From: CAIOSQ01 sp044359885
GTDB lineage: Bacteria; Pseudomonadota; Alphaproteobacteria; CACIAM-22H2
DNA length: 36,431 bases
Reading direction: 5' to 3'
Assembly (NCBI GenBank): GCA_044359885.1
Contig: JBIKLI010000004.1
Span: forward strand, 1 to 36,431
Part shown: in pieces, positions 18,616 to 27,108 of the stretch
How positions within the stretch are numbered: position 1 is the first letter of the stretch
How the letters are laid out: every line of letters begins with the position of its first letter
Made by a program: the position numbers and the translations under genes
Notes under the pieces: model-generated
Seen by the model: the letters and a program-made list of their open reading frames with translations, nothing else
Told to the model about the DNA's origin: nothing
Databases searched by the model: none

Positions 18616-19263
18616 GTGACGCAGCGACTTCAAGCCCATTATCGCGCGACCTTCCGCGCCCATGGCGCGACACCGCAAGGGGTCGATTGGGGACCGCGCG
18701 TAGAGGCAGCGCGGCTTCGTCAAGACGCGATGCTGGCCGTAACGGACGGCTGTCCGCCGGGCGGTACGCTGCTTGACGTGGGATGCGGCTACGGCGCTCT
18801 GGCGGATCGTATCGACGAGTGCAGCATGGAACTCGACTACACCGGCATCGACGTGGTTGGCGAAATGACGAGCGAGGGGCGCCGCCGTCACCCTCATCGC
18901 CGATTTTTGGACGGGGATTTCCTCGCCGCTGTGCCGGCTGAATCCTACGACTACGTGGTCTGCAACGGAATTCTGACCCAGAAGCTCGACGCATCCATTC
19001 TCGAAATGAACGCTCATGCGCGCAAGCTCGTCTCGGCAATGTTTGCCGCTTGCCGCCGCGGATGCGCGTTCAACGTGATGACGACCCACGTGAACTATCA
19101 AGCCGACAATCTCTACTATCGCAATCCGGTCGAGTTGCTCGCATGGTGCATGACCGAGCTGACGCCCCATGTCCGGCTGGATCACGCTTATCCGCTATAC
19201 GAATTCACCATTTACTTGTATCGCGGGGGCGTGCGCTCCGGACCGGGGCATAGGCATGGCTGA
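18616..19263 (+). CDS. Class I SAM-dependent methyltransferase
   Basis: 215 residues from GTG 18616 (TQRLQAHYRATFRAHGATPQ). An in-frame CTG at 18607 has AGGGGAGA at a better distance and could be the true start; the frame is open back to 18487 without protein-like sequence. GTLLDVGCGYGALADRI at about residues 54-70 is the SAM-binding motif I, DYTGIDVV motif II, and DYVVCNGILTQ motif IV. The C-terminal half is aromatic (NYQADNLYYRNPVELL). The target (sugar hydroxyl, amine or other) is unknown. Its stop overlaps the ATG of the next gene by 8 bp, so it opens a translationally coupled cassette running to 21715. It follows the IS91 remnant directly. Confidence 0.85.
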   Translation: MTQRLQAHYRATFRAHGATPQGVDWGPRVEAARLRQDAMLAVTDGCPPGGTLLDVGCGYGALADRIDECSMELDYTGIDVVGEMTSEGRRRHPHRRFLDGDFLAAVPAESYDYVVCNGILTQKLDASILEMNAHARKLVSAMFAACRRGCAFNVMTTHVNYQADNLYYRNPVELLAWCMTELTPHVRLDHAYPLYEFTIYLYRGGVRSGPGHRHG

Positions 19264-19915
19264 ACCTTTGCTCATATTCGGCACCGGCACGCTTGCCGAG
19301 GTCGCCACGTTCTATCTGAGGCTGGACGGGGGTTACGAGATTTGCGGCTACACCGATTTGCCGGAACTCGTCACTGAAGGAACGGAAGCCCGCTTGGGCC
19401 GCCCCGTCGTCCGTTGGCCGGACGCTGTCGAGCGGTTCCCTCCCGGACGGTTTCGCGCCTTCGTCGCGATCGGCTACCGCAAGACAAATGCGATCCGGCG
19501 TCAGCGGTTCGATCAAGTCGCGGCCGCCGGCTATAGCCTCGCCAGTTACGTCAGCCCGCGGGCGATCAATCATGCCGAATCGATCGGCGCGAATTGCTTC
19601 ATCTTGGAGCAGAACGTGCTTCAACCCTTCACCCGCATCGGCGATAACGTGACGATGTGGTCCGGCAACCACCTCGGCCACCATTCGGTCGTCGAAGACA
19701 ATTGCTTCATCACTTCGCACGTCGTGGTGTCGGGCAAATGCCGGATCGGGGCGAATTCTTTCGTCGGCGTGAACGCGTGCATCCGTGACGGCGTGACGAT
19801 TGGGGATCATAGCGTCGTAGGCGCAGGCTCCGTCGTGATGAAGGATTGCCCGCGGCGCAGCGTTTTCGTCGCGATGGCGACCGAATCGCGCGTGATCGCG
19901 CGGGACGTGATTTGA
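19256..19915 (+). CDS. NeuD/PglD-like sugar O/N-acyltransferase (left-handed beta-helix)
   Basis: 219 residues. The ATG at 19256 overlaps the previous stop. The N-terminal Rossmann-like region (LLIFGTGTLAEVATFYL, then GYTDLPEL) corresponds to the sugar-binding PglD/NeuD N-domain. From about residue 110 hexapeptide repeats (IGANCFILEQNVLQPFTRIG, IGANSFVGVNACIRDGVTIG) form the left-handed beta-helix that binds acetyl-CoA. NHLGHHSVV carries the likely catalytic histidine. Family members acetylate sialic acid or an amino group on UDP-4-amino sugars, usually as trimers. Next to WbqC and a methyltransferase it probably acylates a nucleotide-linked amino sugar; this is inference. Confidence 0.85.
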   Translation: MAEPLLIFGTGTLAEVATFYLRLDGGYEICGYTDLPELVTEGTEARLGRPVVRWPDAVERFPPGRFRAFVAIGYRKTNAIRRQRFDQVAAAGYSLASYVSPRAINHAESIGANCFILEQNVLQPFTRIGDNVTMWSGNHLGHHSVVEDNCFITSHVVVSGKCRIGANSFVGVNACIRDGVTIGDHSVVGAGSVVMKDCPRRSVFVAMATESRVIARDVI

Positions 19916-19916
19916 C

Positions 19917-20942
19917 GTGACCTCGACGGGCGCCAGCGCGAAGCCAGATCGTGCAGCCAGCGTAGTCGGCGACGCGCGCGCGATTCCTCTGCCGCGATGG
20001 GAGAAACGCGGCCTCGTTTTCGCGCGCGAAGGCGGCGAATTCTTCAAGAGCCACACGACCCGGCCGATCCCGCATCTGCTCGAGGATGGCACGTTACGGA
20101 TTTTCTTCTTTTCGCGCTGCGCCAACGATACGATGCATCCAACCTTCATCGACGTCGAAGCTGCCGATCCATCCCGTGTGTTGTCGATTTCCGAGACTCC
20201 CATCATGCCGCTCGGGCGGCTGGGCACGTTCGACGACTCGGGCGTTTCACCCGGTTCGATTATTCGCGAAAATGGGCGGACGCTGGTCTACTACACCGGA
20301 TGGAAACGGCGCCGGCTCGTGAACTTCGAGCTTTCGATCGGCTGCGCCGAATTGGTCGATCGCGATCGGCGTATGGAGCGGCTTTACGACGGTCCGTTGA
20401 TCGGACAAGATCGAGCACATCCGATCCTGGCGGCCGGTCCTTACGTGATCCGGGACGGCGACCGGCTGAGGATGTGGTACTGCTCTGGCCTTCGCTGGGA
20501 TACGCCACCACACGGCGCAGAGCCCATTTACACGGTCTTCCATGCCGAGTCCCGCGATGGTCTGGACTGGCGGCAGACCGGCGGACCTTTGCTGTATCCG
20601 GCATTCGACGGCGAAGTGGTAACAGCGCCGTGGGTCGTCCGGCACGAAGGCGGATGGCTGATGTGGTATTCGTATCGCGGTAGCGGCTCGCCGGAAGCGA
20701 AACGCTACCGGATCGGCGTGGCGGCCTCGATCGACGGCGAGCGATGGGTACGGCGCGACGCCGATGCGGGTCTCGATCGCTCCGCGAGCGGATGGGACTC
20801 GGAAATGGCGTGCTACCCGTCCCTCTACCGTCACGCGGGCCGTATCGTCATGCTCTATTGCGGCAACCATGTCGGCCGCGGTGGGATCGGCTGGGCGATC
20901 GCCCGCGAGGACACCACCGGCGGATCCGTTCCCGCCGAATGA
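19917..20942 (+). CDS. Five-bladed beta-propeller glycosidase-like protein (GH43/GH32/GH130-like fold)
   Basis: 341 residues from GTG 19917, one base after the preceding stop; the stop TGA overlaps the next ATG (ATGA at 20939-20942). Repeating blade motifs are visible: FFKSHTTRPIPHLLEDGTLR, DDSGVSPGSIIRENGRTLVY, YVIRDGDRLRMWYCSG, WVVRHEGGWLMWYSYRGSG and GWDSEMACYPSLYRHAGRIV. These resemble the blades of GH43/32/68/130 propellers, where acidic residues at the hub act on sugars. No signal peptide is seen, so it is probably cytoplasmic, which is odd for a hydrolase in a synthesis cassette. A phosphorylase, transglycosylase or non-catalytic sugar-binding role is possible. Confidence 0.75.
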   Translation: MTSTGASAKPDRAASVVGDARAIPLPRWEKRGLVFAREGGEFFKSHTTRPIPHLLEDGTLRIFFFSRCANDTMHPTFIDVEAADPSRVLSISETPIMPLGRLGTFDDSGVSPGSIIRENGRTLVYYTGWKRRRLVNFELSIGCAELVDRDRRMERLYDGPLIGQDRAHPILAAGPYVIRDGDRLRMWYCSGLRWDTPPHGAEPIYTVFHAESRDGLDWRQTGGPLLYPAFDGEVVTAPWVVRHEGGWLMWYSYRGSGSPEAKRYRIGVAASIDGERWVRRDADAGLDRSASGWDSEMACYPSLYRHAGRIVMLYCGNHVGRGGIGWAIAREDTTGGSVPAE

Positions 20943-21715
20943 GCAAGCCCGGCAAATCGCCGGCGGCCGGGAAAACGCGGTACGGCCGTACCGTCGTCGT
21001 TTCGCAATCGATGTATTTTCCCTGGTGCGGCTTACTCGATCAGGTGCGGTTGGGGGACGTGTTCGTCCATTACGACGACGTCCAATTCGCCCGCGGATTC
21101 TTCAATCGCGTCCAAGTCAAGACCGAGTACGGTATCAAGTGGCTCACCGTGCCGCTTCGCGCGCAGCATCGTGGCCAGACGATCGACGAATGCCGAATCG
21201 ACGACGCCATCGAGTGGCGCACGCGGCATCGCGACGTCTTGCGCCAAGCCTATCGCAAGGCGCCCTTCGCGGCCGACATGCTGGCCGTGGTCGACGCCGT
21301 GTTCGCCGTCGATCACGCCTCGCTGGGCGAACTCGGCCGCGCGACCATCCGGGCGCTGACGGCGGCGTTCGGCCTTTCCGAGCCTGTCTTCCGCCATTCT
21401 GCCGATCTCGGGATCGGCGGGACGAGCAGCCAACGACTGCTCGACATCGCCGCATCCTGCGAAGGCACCGTCTATCTGACCGGGCACGGCGCACTCAACT
21501 ATCTCGACCATTCGATCTTCGAAGCGCGGGGAATTGAAGTCCGGTATATGGACTACGAAATCGGACCGTGGCCGCAGGACCACGGCGAATTCACGCCCTA
21601 CGTGACCGCTTTGGACGCGCTTGCCCATCTGGGGCCGGCGGCGGCGACCGCCTTGCGTTCGAAAACCTTGCACTGGCACGAGGCCGTCGAAAGGCGTCGG
21701 AAGACCCAAGGGTAG
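20939..21715 (+). CDS. wbqC: WbqC family protein
   Basis: 258 residues. The ATG overlaps the previous stop by 4 bp. VVVSQSMYFPWCGLLDQVRL, VFVHYDDVQFARGFFNRVQV, WLTVPLRA and YLTGHGALNYLDHSIFEARG are the hallmarks of the WbqC family, found in O-antigen and capsule loci for unusual amino sugars. Family members are thought to help add amino-acid or other acyl groups to sugars; the exact chemistry is not firmly settled. It is the last gene of the 18616-21715 cassette and converges with the minus-strand methyltransferase; the 27-bp gap holds the palindrome CGACCGGTCG at 21719-21728. Confidence 0.88.
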   Translation: MSKPGKSPAAGKTRYGRTVVVSQSMYFPWCGLLDQVRLGDVFVHYDDVQFARGFFNRVQVKTEYGIKWLTVPLRAQHRGQTIDECRIDDAIEWRTRHRDVLRQAYRKAPFAADMLAVVDAVFAVDHASLGELGRATIRALTAAFGLSEPVFRHSADLGIGGTSSQRLLDIAASCEGTVYLTGHGALNYLDHSIFEARGIEVRYMDYEIGPWPQDHGEFTPYVTALDALAHLGPAAATALRSKTLHWHEAVERRRKTQG

Positions 21716-21742
21716 GCGCGACCGGTCGGGGGAGGGGGCGCG

Positions 21743-22471
21743 CTATCCCTTCTGCTTGCGCAGATAGCCGCGTGGCGAGGCCGTGACGGCGATTTTCGAA
21801 TCGATGGCTTCGTCCACGACGAAACGCGGGTCGGATTTGAGAAGCCGGTCTACGGCGGTCATCGGGCTGTTTCCCGGTCCCCAGTTACGGTCCGCGTAGT
21901 ATCCAGGATTGCGATATTCTATGCCGGTGTCCATGACCACCAGGAAAGATTCGTCGGCAACGAGTTCCTTGTAGGCCTCGATCTCGCGCCAAACATGATC
22001 CGCCTCGTGATCGGAATCCAGAACGACCATGACGCGCTGGCCGGGTAAGATCGTCGCCGCGATTCGCTCGCGAATCCCGGGCGCCGTGGATGAACTCTGG
22101 ACCAACTCGATTTTTTCCGCGAAGGGAGAGGCTTCGATCGCGCTTCGGGTGTGCGGCCGAATGTCGATGTCGATGCCGATGACCTTGAAGTCGCCGCGCG
22201 CATGCGTGGCCGCCAGCAGGCTGGCGTAGAACACGATCGAACCGCCCCGGGCCACGCCCGTCTCGACGACCACGTCGGCCCGGCCGCGCACGACGCATTC
22301 CTGAAGCGCCAGCACGTCTTCGGGAAGCTGGATGATCGGAACGCCCAACCAATCGAACGCGTAGTCCATTCGCCCGCCGATGGCGAGCTGGTAGGCCTCG
22401 GCCTTCGCAGCGAAACCGGGATGCCTGCGCATTGCTTGGAGCCGGCGCGCTCGATCATCGTGAAAGCTCAT
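21743..22471 (-). CDS. CmcI-type class I methyltransferase
   Basis: 242 residues. DVVVETGVARGGSIVFYASL, followed by KVIGIDIDIRPH, is the CmcI/rhamnosyl O-methyltransferase SAM-binding region, and MVVLDSDHEADHVWREIEAY is the family's metal-binding acidic stretch. WGPGNSPMTAVDRLL is also characteristic. Members methylate hydroxyls on sugars or natural products with Mg2+. The ATG overlaps the upstream oxygenase stop (22468-22471), so it is the last gene of a three-gene operon. An O-methylated sugar is the likely product (inference). Confidence 0.87.
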   Translation of the reverse strand: MSFHDDRARRLQAMRRHPGFAAKAEAYQLAIGGRMDYAFDWLGVPIIQLPEDVLALQECVVRGRADVVVETGVARGGSIVFYASLLAATHARGDFKVIGIDIDIRPHTRSAIEASPFAEKIELVQSSSTAPGIRERIAATILPGQRVMVVLDSDHEADHVWREIEAYKELVADESFLVVMDTGIEYRNPGYYADRNWGPGNSPMTAVDRLLKSDPRFVVDEAIDSKIAVTASPRGYLRKQKG

Positions 22472-23346
22472 GATGGCGCGCCTCTCTTCTGGTCTTGCTT
22501 CGCTTGCCGGGAGCGGAACCAGTCGCCGTGCGATCGGAACTCGTCCAAGCCATAGCCCAAAATCCGACGCGCCCGGTGCTCGAGTTGTTTCGCCGCCCCG
22601 AGAAGCGAAGGGACGTGGAGTTGCTGGCGCATCGCCGGAATTGTGAACAGATGGTTGACAGCGCGCCGGTCGCGATCCGTGGTGTTGAGGCCGCCGGCAT
22701 GGAATGTCATACCGTCGAGTACGAGGAAGTGTCCGCGCTGAACCTCCGCGGGTTGCTCGAGTCTGCGGATCGCGGCGTCGCTCGGGAAAGCCTCCATATG
22801 GTGGCTCCCTGGGATAACCCGCGTGGCGCCGTTCTCCACGGTGAATTCGTCCAGCGCGAAAAGCGCGTTGATGGCGATCGGCCGCGATAAAACCACGTGG
22901 CGGAAAGGCAGGTCGCGATGGTATGGCCGCTGACTGTAGGCACCCATCTTGCTCGGATTGATCAAGCCATTGGATTGGTTGAGAATATAGTATTCACCAA
23001 GCACGCGCTCCAGCAGCGCGTGCAGACGCGGATCGAGTGCCAGCGCGAGAAACTCCTCGGCGAAGACGAGCGGCGCGCGGACGACCTCGCCCTCCCCGAT
23101 TGCCGCCAAATCGAAACCTGCCTCCAAGAAGCGCCGGTTGTAGGCCGCGCGGATCTCGTCGAAACGGTTTGCGAGACGATCGAGCCGCGCCGAATCGAAT
23201 CCGGGGTCGAGGACCGTATAGCCGCGCAGGCGCAATTCCTCGACATGGACGTCTGTATCGTCGCGGGGAATGTTTTGCTCGAGCACGCCAAAGCGCTCAA
23301 CCCGGGCCTCGCGCTCTTCTTGCCGGTTATCTACCGATGCGGCCAC
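22468..23346 (-). CDS. Phytanoyl-CoA dioxygenase (PhyH) family oxygenase
   Basis: 292 residues. The GTG start at 23346 is supported by GGAGG seven bases upstream and overlaps the preceding gene by 16 bp. YHRDLP gives the iron ligands His143 and Asp145, and FHAGGLN gives distal His216; ATRVIPGSHH is the typical strand between them. The enzyme is thus an Fe(II)/2-oxoglutarate oxygenase with all visible ligands. Related enzymes in glycan clusters often sit beside CmcI-type methyltransferases, as here, suggesting a hydroxylate-then-methylate pair. Substrate unknown. Confidence 0.88.
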   Translation of the reverse strand: MAASVDNRQEEREARVERFGVLEQNIPRDDTDVHVEELRLRGYTVLDPGFDSARLDRLANRFDEIRAAYNRRFLEAGFDLAAIGEGEVVRAPLVFAEEFLALALDPRLHALLERVLGEYYILNQSNGLINPSKMGAYSQRPYHRDLPFRHVVLSRPIAINALFALDEFTVENGATRVIPGSHHMEAFPSDAAIRRLEQPAEVQRGHFLVLDGMTFHAGGLNTTDRDRRAVNHLFTIPAMRQQLHVPSLLGAAKQLEHRARRILGYGLDEFRSHGDWFRSRQAKQDQKRGAPS

Positions 23347-24548
23347 TGTTCCACCTCCACGATCGCCGTTTTCGAACCCAGGGTCGTCCGGATCGTCGCC
23401 GCGATCGCGCCATTATAGTTTCGCGTACAAAGCACGAAGATATGCCGGTTCGTGTCGTCCGAATCAAGCTTCGGACGTTCGACCGCGTTCTCGAAACCCG
23501 GGTGCGCACCGCCGACTTTCGTGTCGGCGCTGTCGAAGATGCGTACCGGCCAAGCGTTACGTCCTTCCAGGGCGCGCCCGACCATCGTGGCGATTTCGTT
23601 GGCACCCCAGCAAACCACTTCGCCGGTCGGTTTCCCGGCTTGTGCGGCCACAACCCTCCTGGCGACATCCTCGGCGCAGACGCGTTGGCGCCGGTCGATC
23701 TCCGCAAGCCGCCCGTACAGACCTTGCGTCCGGGCGACCAATGCGTGTGCCTGAATCTTGAGACGCGCGTGCCGGTCCCGGTTCGGCGCGCCGCTCCATC
23801 GGCCGACATACACGAATCCATGGGGGCGGCTCGGGCGTTCCTCGGCCAATGACAAAGTGATGTAGCCTTCGGCTTCCGCCAACGCCGCCAAATGCTCGGG
23901 CGAGAACTGCACCATATGTTCGTGATGCCAAGCGTCGAACGGCCAAAGCACCACGTCGGGAACTTCCAGAAGGATCGTGCCCTCGGGCCGAATCCACTTG
24001 CGCGCATTACGCAGCCAAAGACCGGGTCGCGGCAAATGCTCCAGCGCGTGATAGGCGACGACTGCGTCCGCAGTGACGTCCGCAAGGTTGGTGCTCGCAG
24101 GATCCGTCACGACGCGTCGGTCGGCGGCTTGCACGGGATCGATGCCGCGCGCCCTGAATCCGGCTTTCTCGAGGAATCGGCAAAAGCCGCCGTGACCTGC
24201 TCCGAATTCGAGAACGTCGCGGCCCGGCGCGAAACGACGCAGGGTGGCCAACCGCGCTTCGGCGTCGAACCCGTCTCCGATGTCGACAACCGTCGACCGC
24301 GGCGTGTGCGCCTCGGCGTAGTAGCCGGCCAGAAAATCGTCGTCCGGAACCTCCGCCGCGCGCGCGAGTCCGCAGTGGGCGCAAACCGCGTCCGAAATCC
24401 GCCAGTGGAATAGGGTTCGCCGCTGTCGCACGGGGACCTCGCGCATCCCGAGTGGCAGCGTCGCAGCGGCCGGACCGCACAGGTCGCAAACGGCTGCCGT
24501 GTATCTCGCCCGACGCGCCGGCGCGTGCGGCGATTCAGTCGCCATCAT
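23331..24548 (-). CDS. C-methyltransferase-like SAM enzyme with N-terminal zinc motif
   Basis: 405 residues from ATG 24548 (tandem ATGATG, GAGAGA upstream). CDLCG near residue 23 and CAHCG near residue 60 form the zinc-binding N-domain of the Methyltransf_13 type. RDVLEFGAGHGGFCRFLEKA is motif I; VVAYHALEHLPRPGLWLRNA is motif IV. HHEHMVQFSPEHL lies where C-methyltransferases have their catalytic His/Glu. A C-terminal Methyltransf_14-like Rossmann region (VVCWGANEIATMVGRALEG) completes the three-domain layout of sugar C-methyltransferases; a related enzyme is encoded at 27105-28328. It is the first gene of the operon running left to 21743. Confidence 0.85.
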   Translation of the reverse strand: MMATESPHAPARRARYTAAVCDLCGPAAATLPLGMREVPVRQRRTLFHWRISDAVCAHCGLARAAEVPDDDFLAGYYAEAHTPRSTVVDIGDGFDAEARLATLRRFAPGRDVLEFGAGHGGFCRFLEKAGFRARGIDPVQAADRRVVTDPASTNLADVTADAVVAYHALEHLPRPGLWLRNARKWIRPEGTILLEVPDVVLWPFDAWHHEHMVQFSPEHLAALAEAEGYITLSLAEERPSRPHGFVYVGRWSGAPNRDRHARLKIQAHALVARTQGLYGRLAEIDRRQRVCAEDVARRVVAAQAGKPTGEVVCWGANEIATMVGRALEGRNAWPVRIFDSADTKVGGAHPGFENAVERPKLDSDDTNRHIFVLCTRNYNGAIAATIRTTLGSKTAIVEVEQWPHR

Positions 24549-25112
24549 CAGTCTCTCTCGAAACCCGCGACGACAAAATAGGCCCGATCTGGATGCATCG
24601 CGTCGAAAGTGTTTGCGATCCAAAACGCAGCCTACGAATTAGGCTGTCGGTTCGTCGAGCCGCGCAATCGGAAAAACCAGATCTCGGCGTGCGCCCAAGC
24701 CCGTTGGACAAGGCCCAAAAAAACATAAAAATCCACCCTACGCGATCTTATTCCGGTAAGTCCGCCGCCAACGGAGAGTAAGATGGTTCAGCTTGTGATG
24801 CTATGCGGGGGGCGCAGTCTCCGGACGGCGGCGGCTCGATAGGAGAAACAAACGCCCTTCCGCCTCGCTTGTCAAACGCCGGGCGGCGAGGGATTCACCA
24901 GCGACGTGCACGAGAACGCCGGATTCGCGGTCTTGGGGGGCTTGCCTGGCGTATCTGGCGGCGCGGGTCGTGTCCCTGCACGTGGTGTAGGAGCAGAACG
25001 CGGGGCGCGCGAAGCCCATGGCGAGCGCAGCGCGCCCCGCGCGGGGTTGGTCATCGTGGATCTACGGTAGGATTTGGTCGCCAAACCACATAACCGAACC
25101 GAGGATCCGACG
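24549..25112. other. Gene-free spacer between divergent operon and IS remnant
   Basis: No convincing gene is seen; short open frames here are Arg/Pro-rich and lack family features. The left part is the leader of the minus-strand operon and contains an AT-rich stretch (24715-24755) and a dyad at 24628-24646. The right part (about 24800-25100) leads into an IS256-type fragment and may be that element's end, but no inverted repeat could be paired. Confidence 0.4.
24628..24646. promoter_or_regulatory. Dyad in the leader of the 24548 operon
   Basis: CAGCCTA, five bases, TAGGCTG: a perfect 7-bp dyad about 80 bases upstream of the methyltransferase start. It could be an operator or an RNA hairpin in the leader. 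No regulator gene is nearby, so the role is open. Confidence 0.3.
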
Positions 25113-25391
25113 ATGACCGACGAGATGATGAACCTTAAGGCTCTTCTGGAGAACAGCGCCGATTCCGATCTGCTGCGTGAGATGATCGGCTTCACGGCCA
25201 AGCGGCTGATGGAGCTTGAGGTTGAGGAACTGACTGGCGCCGCACCCGGCGAGCGCAGCGCCTAGCGGGTCAATCAGCGCAACGGCTACCGCGACCGGAT
25301 ATGGGAAACCCGCGCCGGGACGGTCGAACTTCGGATCCCGAAACTGCGCAAGGGCAGCTATGTTCCAGGGTTTCTCGAACCGCGCCGGCGG
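25113..25391 (+). pseudogene. IS256-family transposase, N-terminal fragment
   Basis: Reads MTDEMMNLKALLENSADSDL, then LREMIGFTAKRLMELEVEEL and, after an in-frame TAG at 25263-25265, [20 protein letters not shown] and [20 protein letters not shown]. This is the standard N-terminus of IS256 (Mutator-type) transposases. The stop replaces a sense codon between GERSA and [11 protein letters not shown]. The protein breaks off after FLEPRR, where an unrelated transposase tail begins; the DDE core is gone. Confidence 0.85.
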
Positions 25392-25395
25392 GCTT

Positions 25396-25891
25396 GCGCC
25401 TGCAGGTCGATATCGACCCGGCCTTCGACGATTGGGCGGCCCTCTCATAGGGTGCCTATGCCCTTCGCTCCAACATCGCCGCTTGGACCGAAGAGCGGAT
25501 TTGGAAAGCCTACATCCAGCTTGCCCAGGCCGAAGCGGCCTTCCGGATCCAGACGGACGAACTGCGTGTCAGGCCGATCTGGCATCAGCGCAAGGATCGC
25601 GTGCAAGCCCAAATCCTCGTCTGCTTCAGCGCCTTCGTTCTGTGGAAGAACCTGGAGATGTGGCAGCAGCGCACCGGTCTCGGTAATTCGCCGCGGACCG
25701 TCCTCGAAGAACTGGCACACATCCAGTCCCAAGATGTCGTTCTGCCGACGTCCACGATGAGCCAAATCAGATTGCGTTGCATCGCGCAGCCCGACGACGC
25801 CCAGACGGCACTCCCCACTCGCCTCGGCATCGTTCTGCCCAAGCGCATGCGCGCGGATGATCTCGTGCCGCCGACGAGCCTGTCGGCCTGA
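25396..25891 (+). pseudogene. IS1634-type transposase, C-terminal fragment
   Basis: The frame reads [14 protein letters not shown], a TAG at 25448-25450, then [57 protein letters not shown] and [20 protein letters not shown], ending at TGA 25889-25891. This is the C-terminal third of IS1634-type (IS4 superfamily) transposases. The N-terminal two thirds are missing; the piece is joined directly to the IS256 fragment. Confidence 0.8.
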
Positions 25892-25992
25892 CGGCACCTA
25901 ACCAGAAATGTAGCGCCGACTTTTTGGCGAACCCATTGATTATCCTGTATCTCGATTCCGATACGGCGCAAGTCGGGCTAGTGCTCCGCCAG

Positions 25993-27108
25993 TCATGCCC
26001 GTCCCCCGATCAATTTCGTCACCACCGTCATTACCCGATGGATGTCTTCATCGAGCATGTCATGATAGCTCGGAAGGTTGATCGCCCGCTCCGGAATATC
26101 CCAAGCGACTGGATTTTTGGGGTGAGGCGCGAACATCTGAAGCTGGCACAGCGGGTGGAAGAATACCCGGGCGTCGATATTGGCGGCCTTGAAGGCGCCT
26201 ACCATCGCGTCGCGCGTGACCCTTGTCGCCAGGTCAAAGACGGCGGTTGGCATCCAAGCGCCATTGATCGCGTGAGGGGGTTCTGGGTTCATAATGACGC
26301 CACCCAGCGGCAGTAGTACTCGCTGGTAGGCGGCCAGGATTGCGCGCTTGCGGGCGACGAGGTCGTCGATGCGTTCCATCTGGGCGACACCGAGTGCTGC
26401 CTGGATGTTCGACATCTTGTATTTGAACCCGACGACATCCGGCCAAAACTGCTTTGTCTGCTTTCTTGATCGCCCATGATTGCTGAGCGTGAGAACCAAT
26501 TCATGGAGATCATCGTCATTCGTGACGAACATCCCGCCTTCACCGGTCGTGATCGTCTTCGTCCCGTGGAACGAAAAGGTTCCGAACCTGCCCATCGAGC
26601 CGGCCCGGCGGCCGTGATAGATGGATCCTATCGCTTCGGCAGCATCCTCGACGATCGGAATGCCGTGCCGCGCGCCGATATCGAGCAGTCGTCCCATCTC
26701 GCATAGATTGCCGTAGAGATGGACCGCGATGATGGCCTTCGTGCGGGGCGTGATCGCGGCCTCGGCGAGGTCCGGATCGATGCACCAGCTATCGGGCAGG
26801 ATGTCGACGAATACAGGCTTGGCACCAAGGTGCACAATCGGTGCCGCCGTGGCGATCCAGTTGGTGTCCGCCATGATCACCTCGTCGCCAGGGCCGATCC
26901 CCAGCGCCGCGAGGCCCATGTGAAGCGCCCCGGTGCAACTCGAAACGGCGATCGCGTGTCTTACACCGAGATGTGTGGCGAAGGACCGCTCGAAGCGGTG
27001 GATGTAATCATAGCATTTTTCGCCCCAGCCGTTCGCCGCGGCGTCGGTCGCGTAGCGTATCTCCAGTTCGGTGATCGACGGCTTGGTATAGGGAATGCGC
27101 GTCTTCAT
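25993..27108 (-). CDS. DegT/DnrJ/EryC1/StrS sugar aminotransferase
   Basis: 371 residues. The ATG at 27108 has GAGG upstream and overlaps the previous stop (ATGA). IPYTKPSITELEIRYATDAA and GVRHAIAVSSCTGALHMGLA are the N-terminal PLP-fold signatures; VEDAAEAIGS provides the PLP-ring aspartate and FHGTKTITTGEGG the Schiff-base lysine, Lys184. Family enzymes transaminate keto groups of nucleotide sugars, for example GDP-4-keto-6-deoxymannose to GDP-perosamine. As the last gene of the CDP-sugar operon it probably aminates the 4-keto position of a C-methylated CDP sugar, but the GDP keto sugar made by the gmd product is an alternative substrate. Confidence 0.9.
   Translation of the reverse strand: MKTRIPYTKPSITELEIRYATDAAANGWGEKCYDYIHRFERSFATHLGVRHAIAVSSCTGALHMGLAALGIGPGDEVIMADTNWIATAAPIVHLGAKPVFVDILPDSWCIDPDLAEAAITPRTKAIIAVHLYGNLCEMGRLLDIGARHGIPIVEDAAEAIGSIYHGRRAGSMGRFGTFSFHGTKTITTGEGGMFVTNDDDLHELVLTLSNHGRSRKQTKQFWPDVVGFKYKMSNIQAALGVAQMERIDDLVARKRAILAAYQRVLLPLGGVIMNPEPPHAINGAWMPTAVFDLATRVTRDAMVGAFKAANIDARVFFHPLCQLQMFAPHPKNPVAWDIPERAINLPSYHDMLDEDIHRVMTVVTKLIGGRA

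Noticed and set aside
24801..25093. Short open frames on both strands in the spacer before the IS256 fragment
   Set aside because: Arg/Pro-rich, no ribosome binding site and no family match by eye; treated as non-coding.
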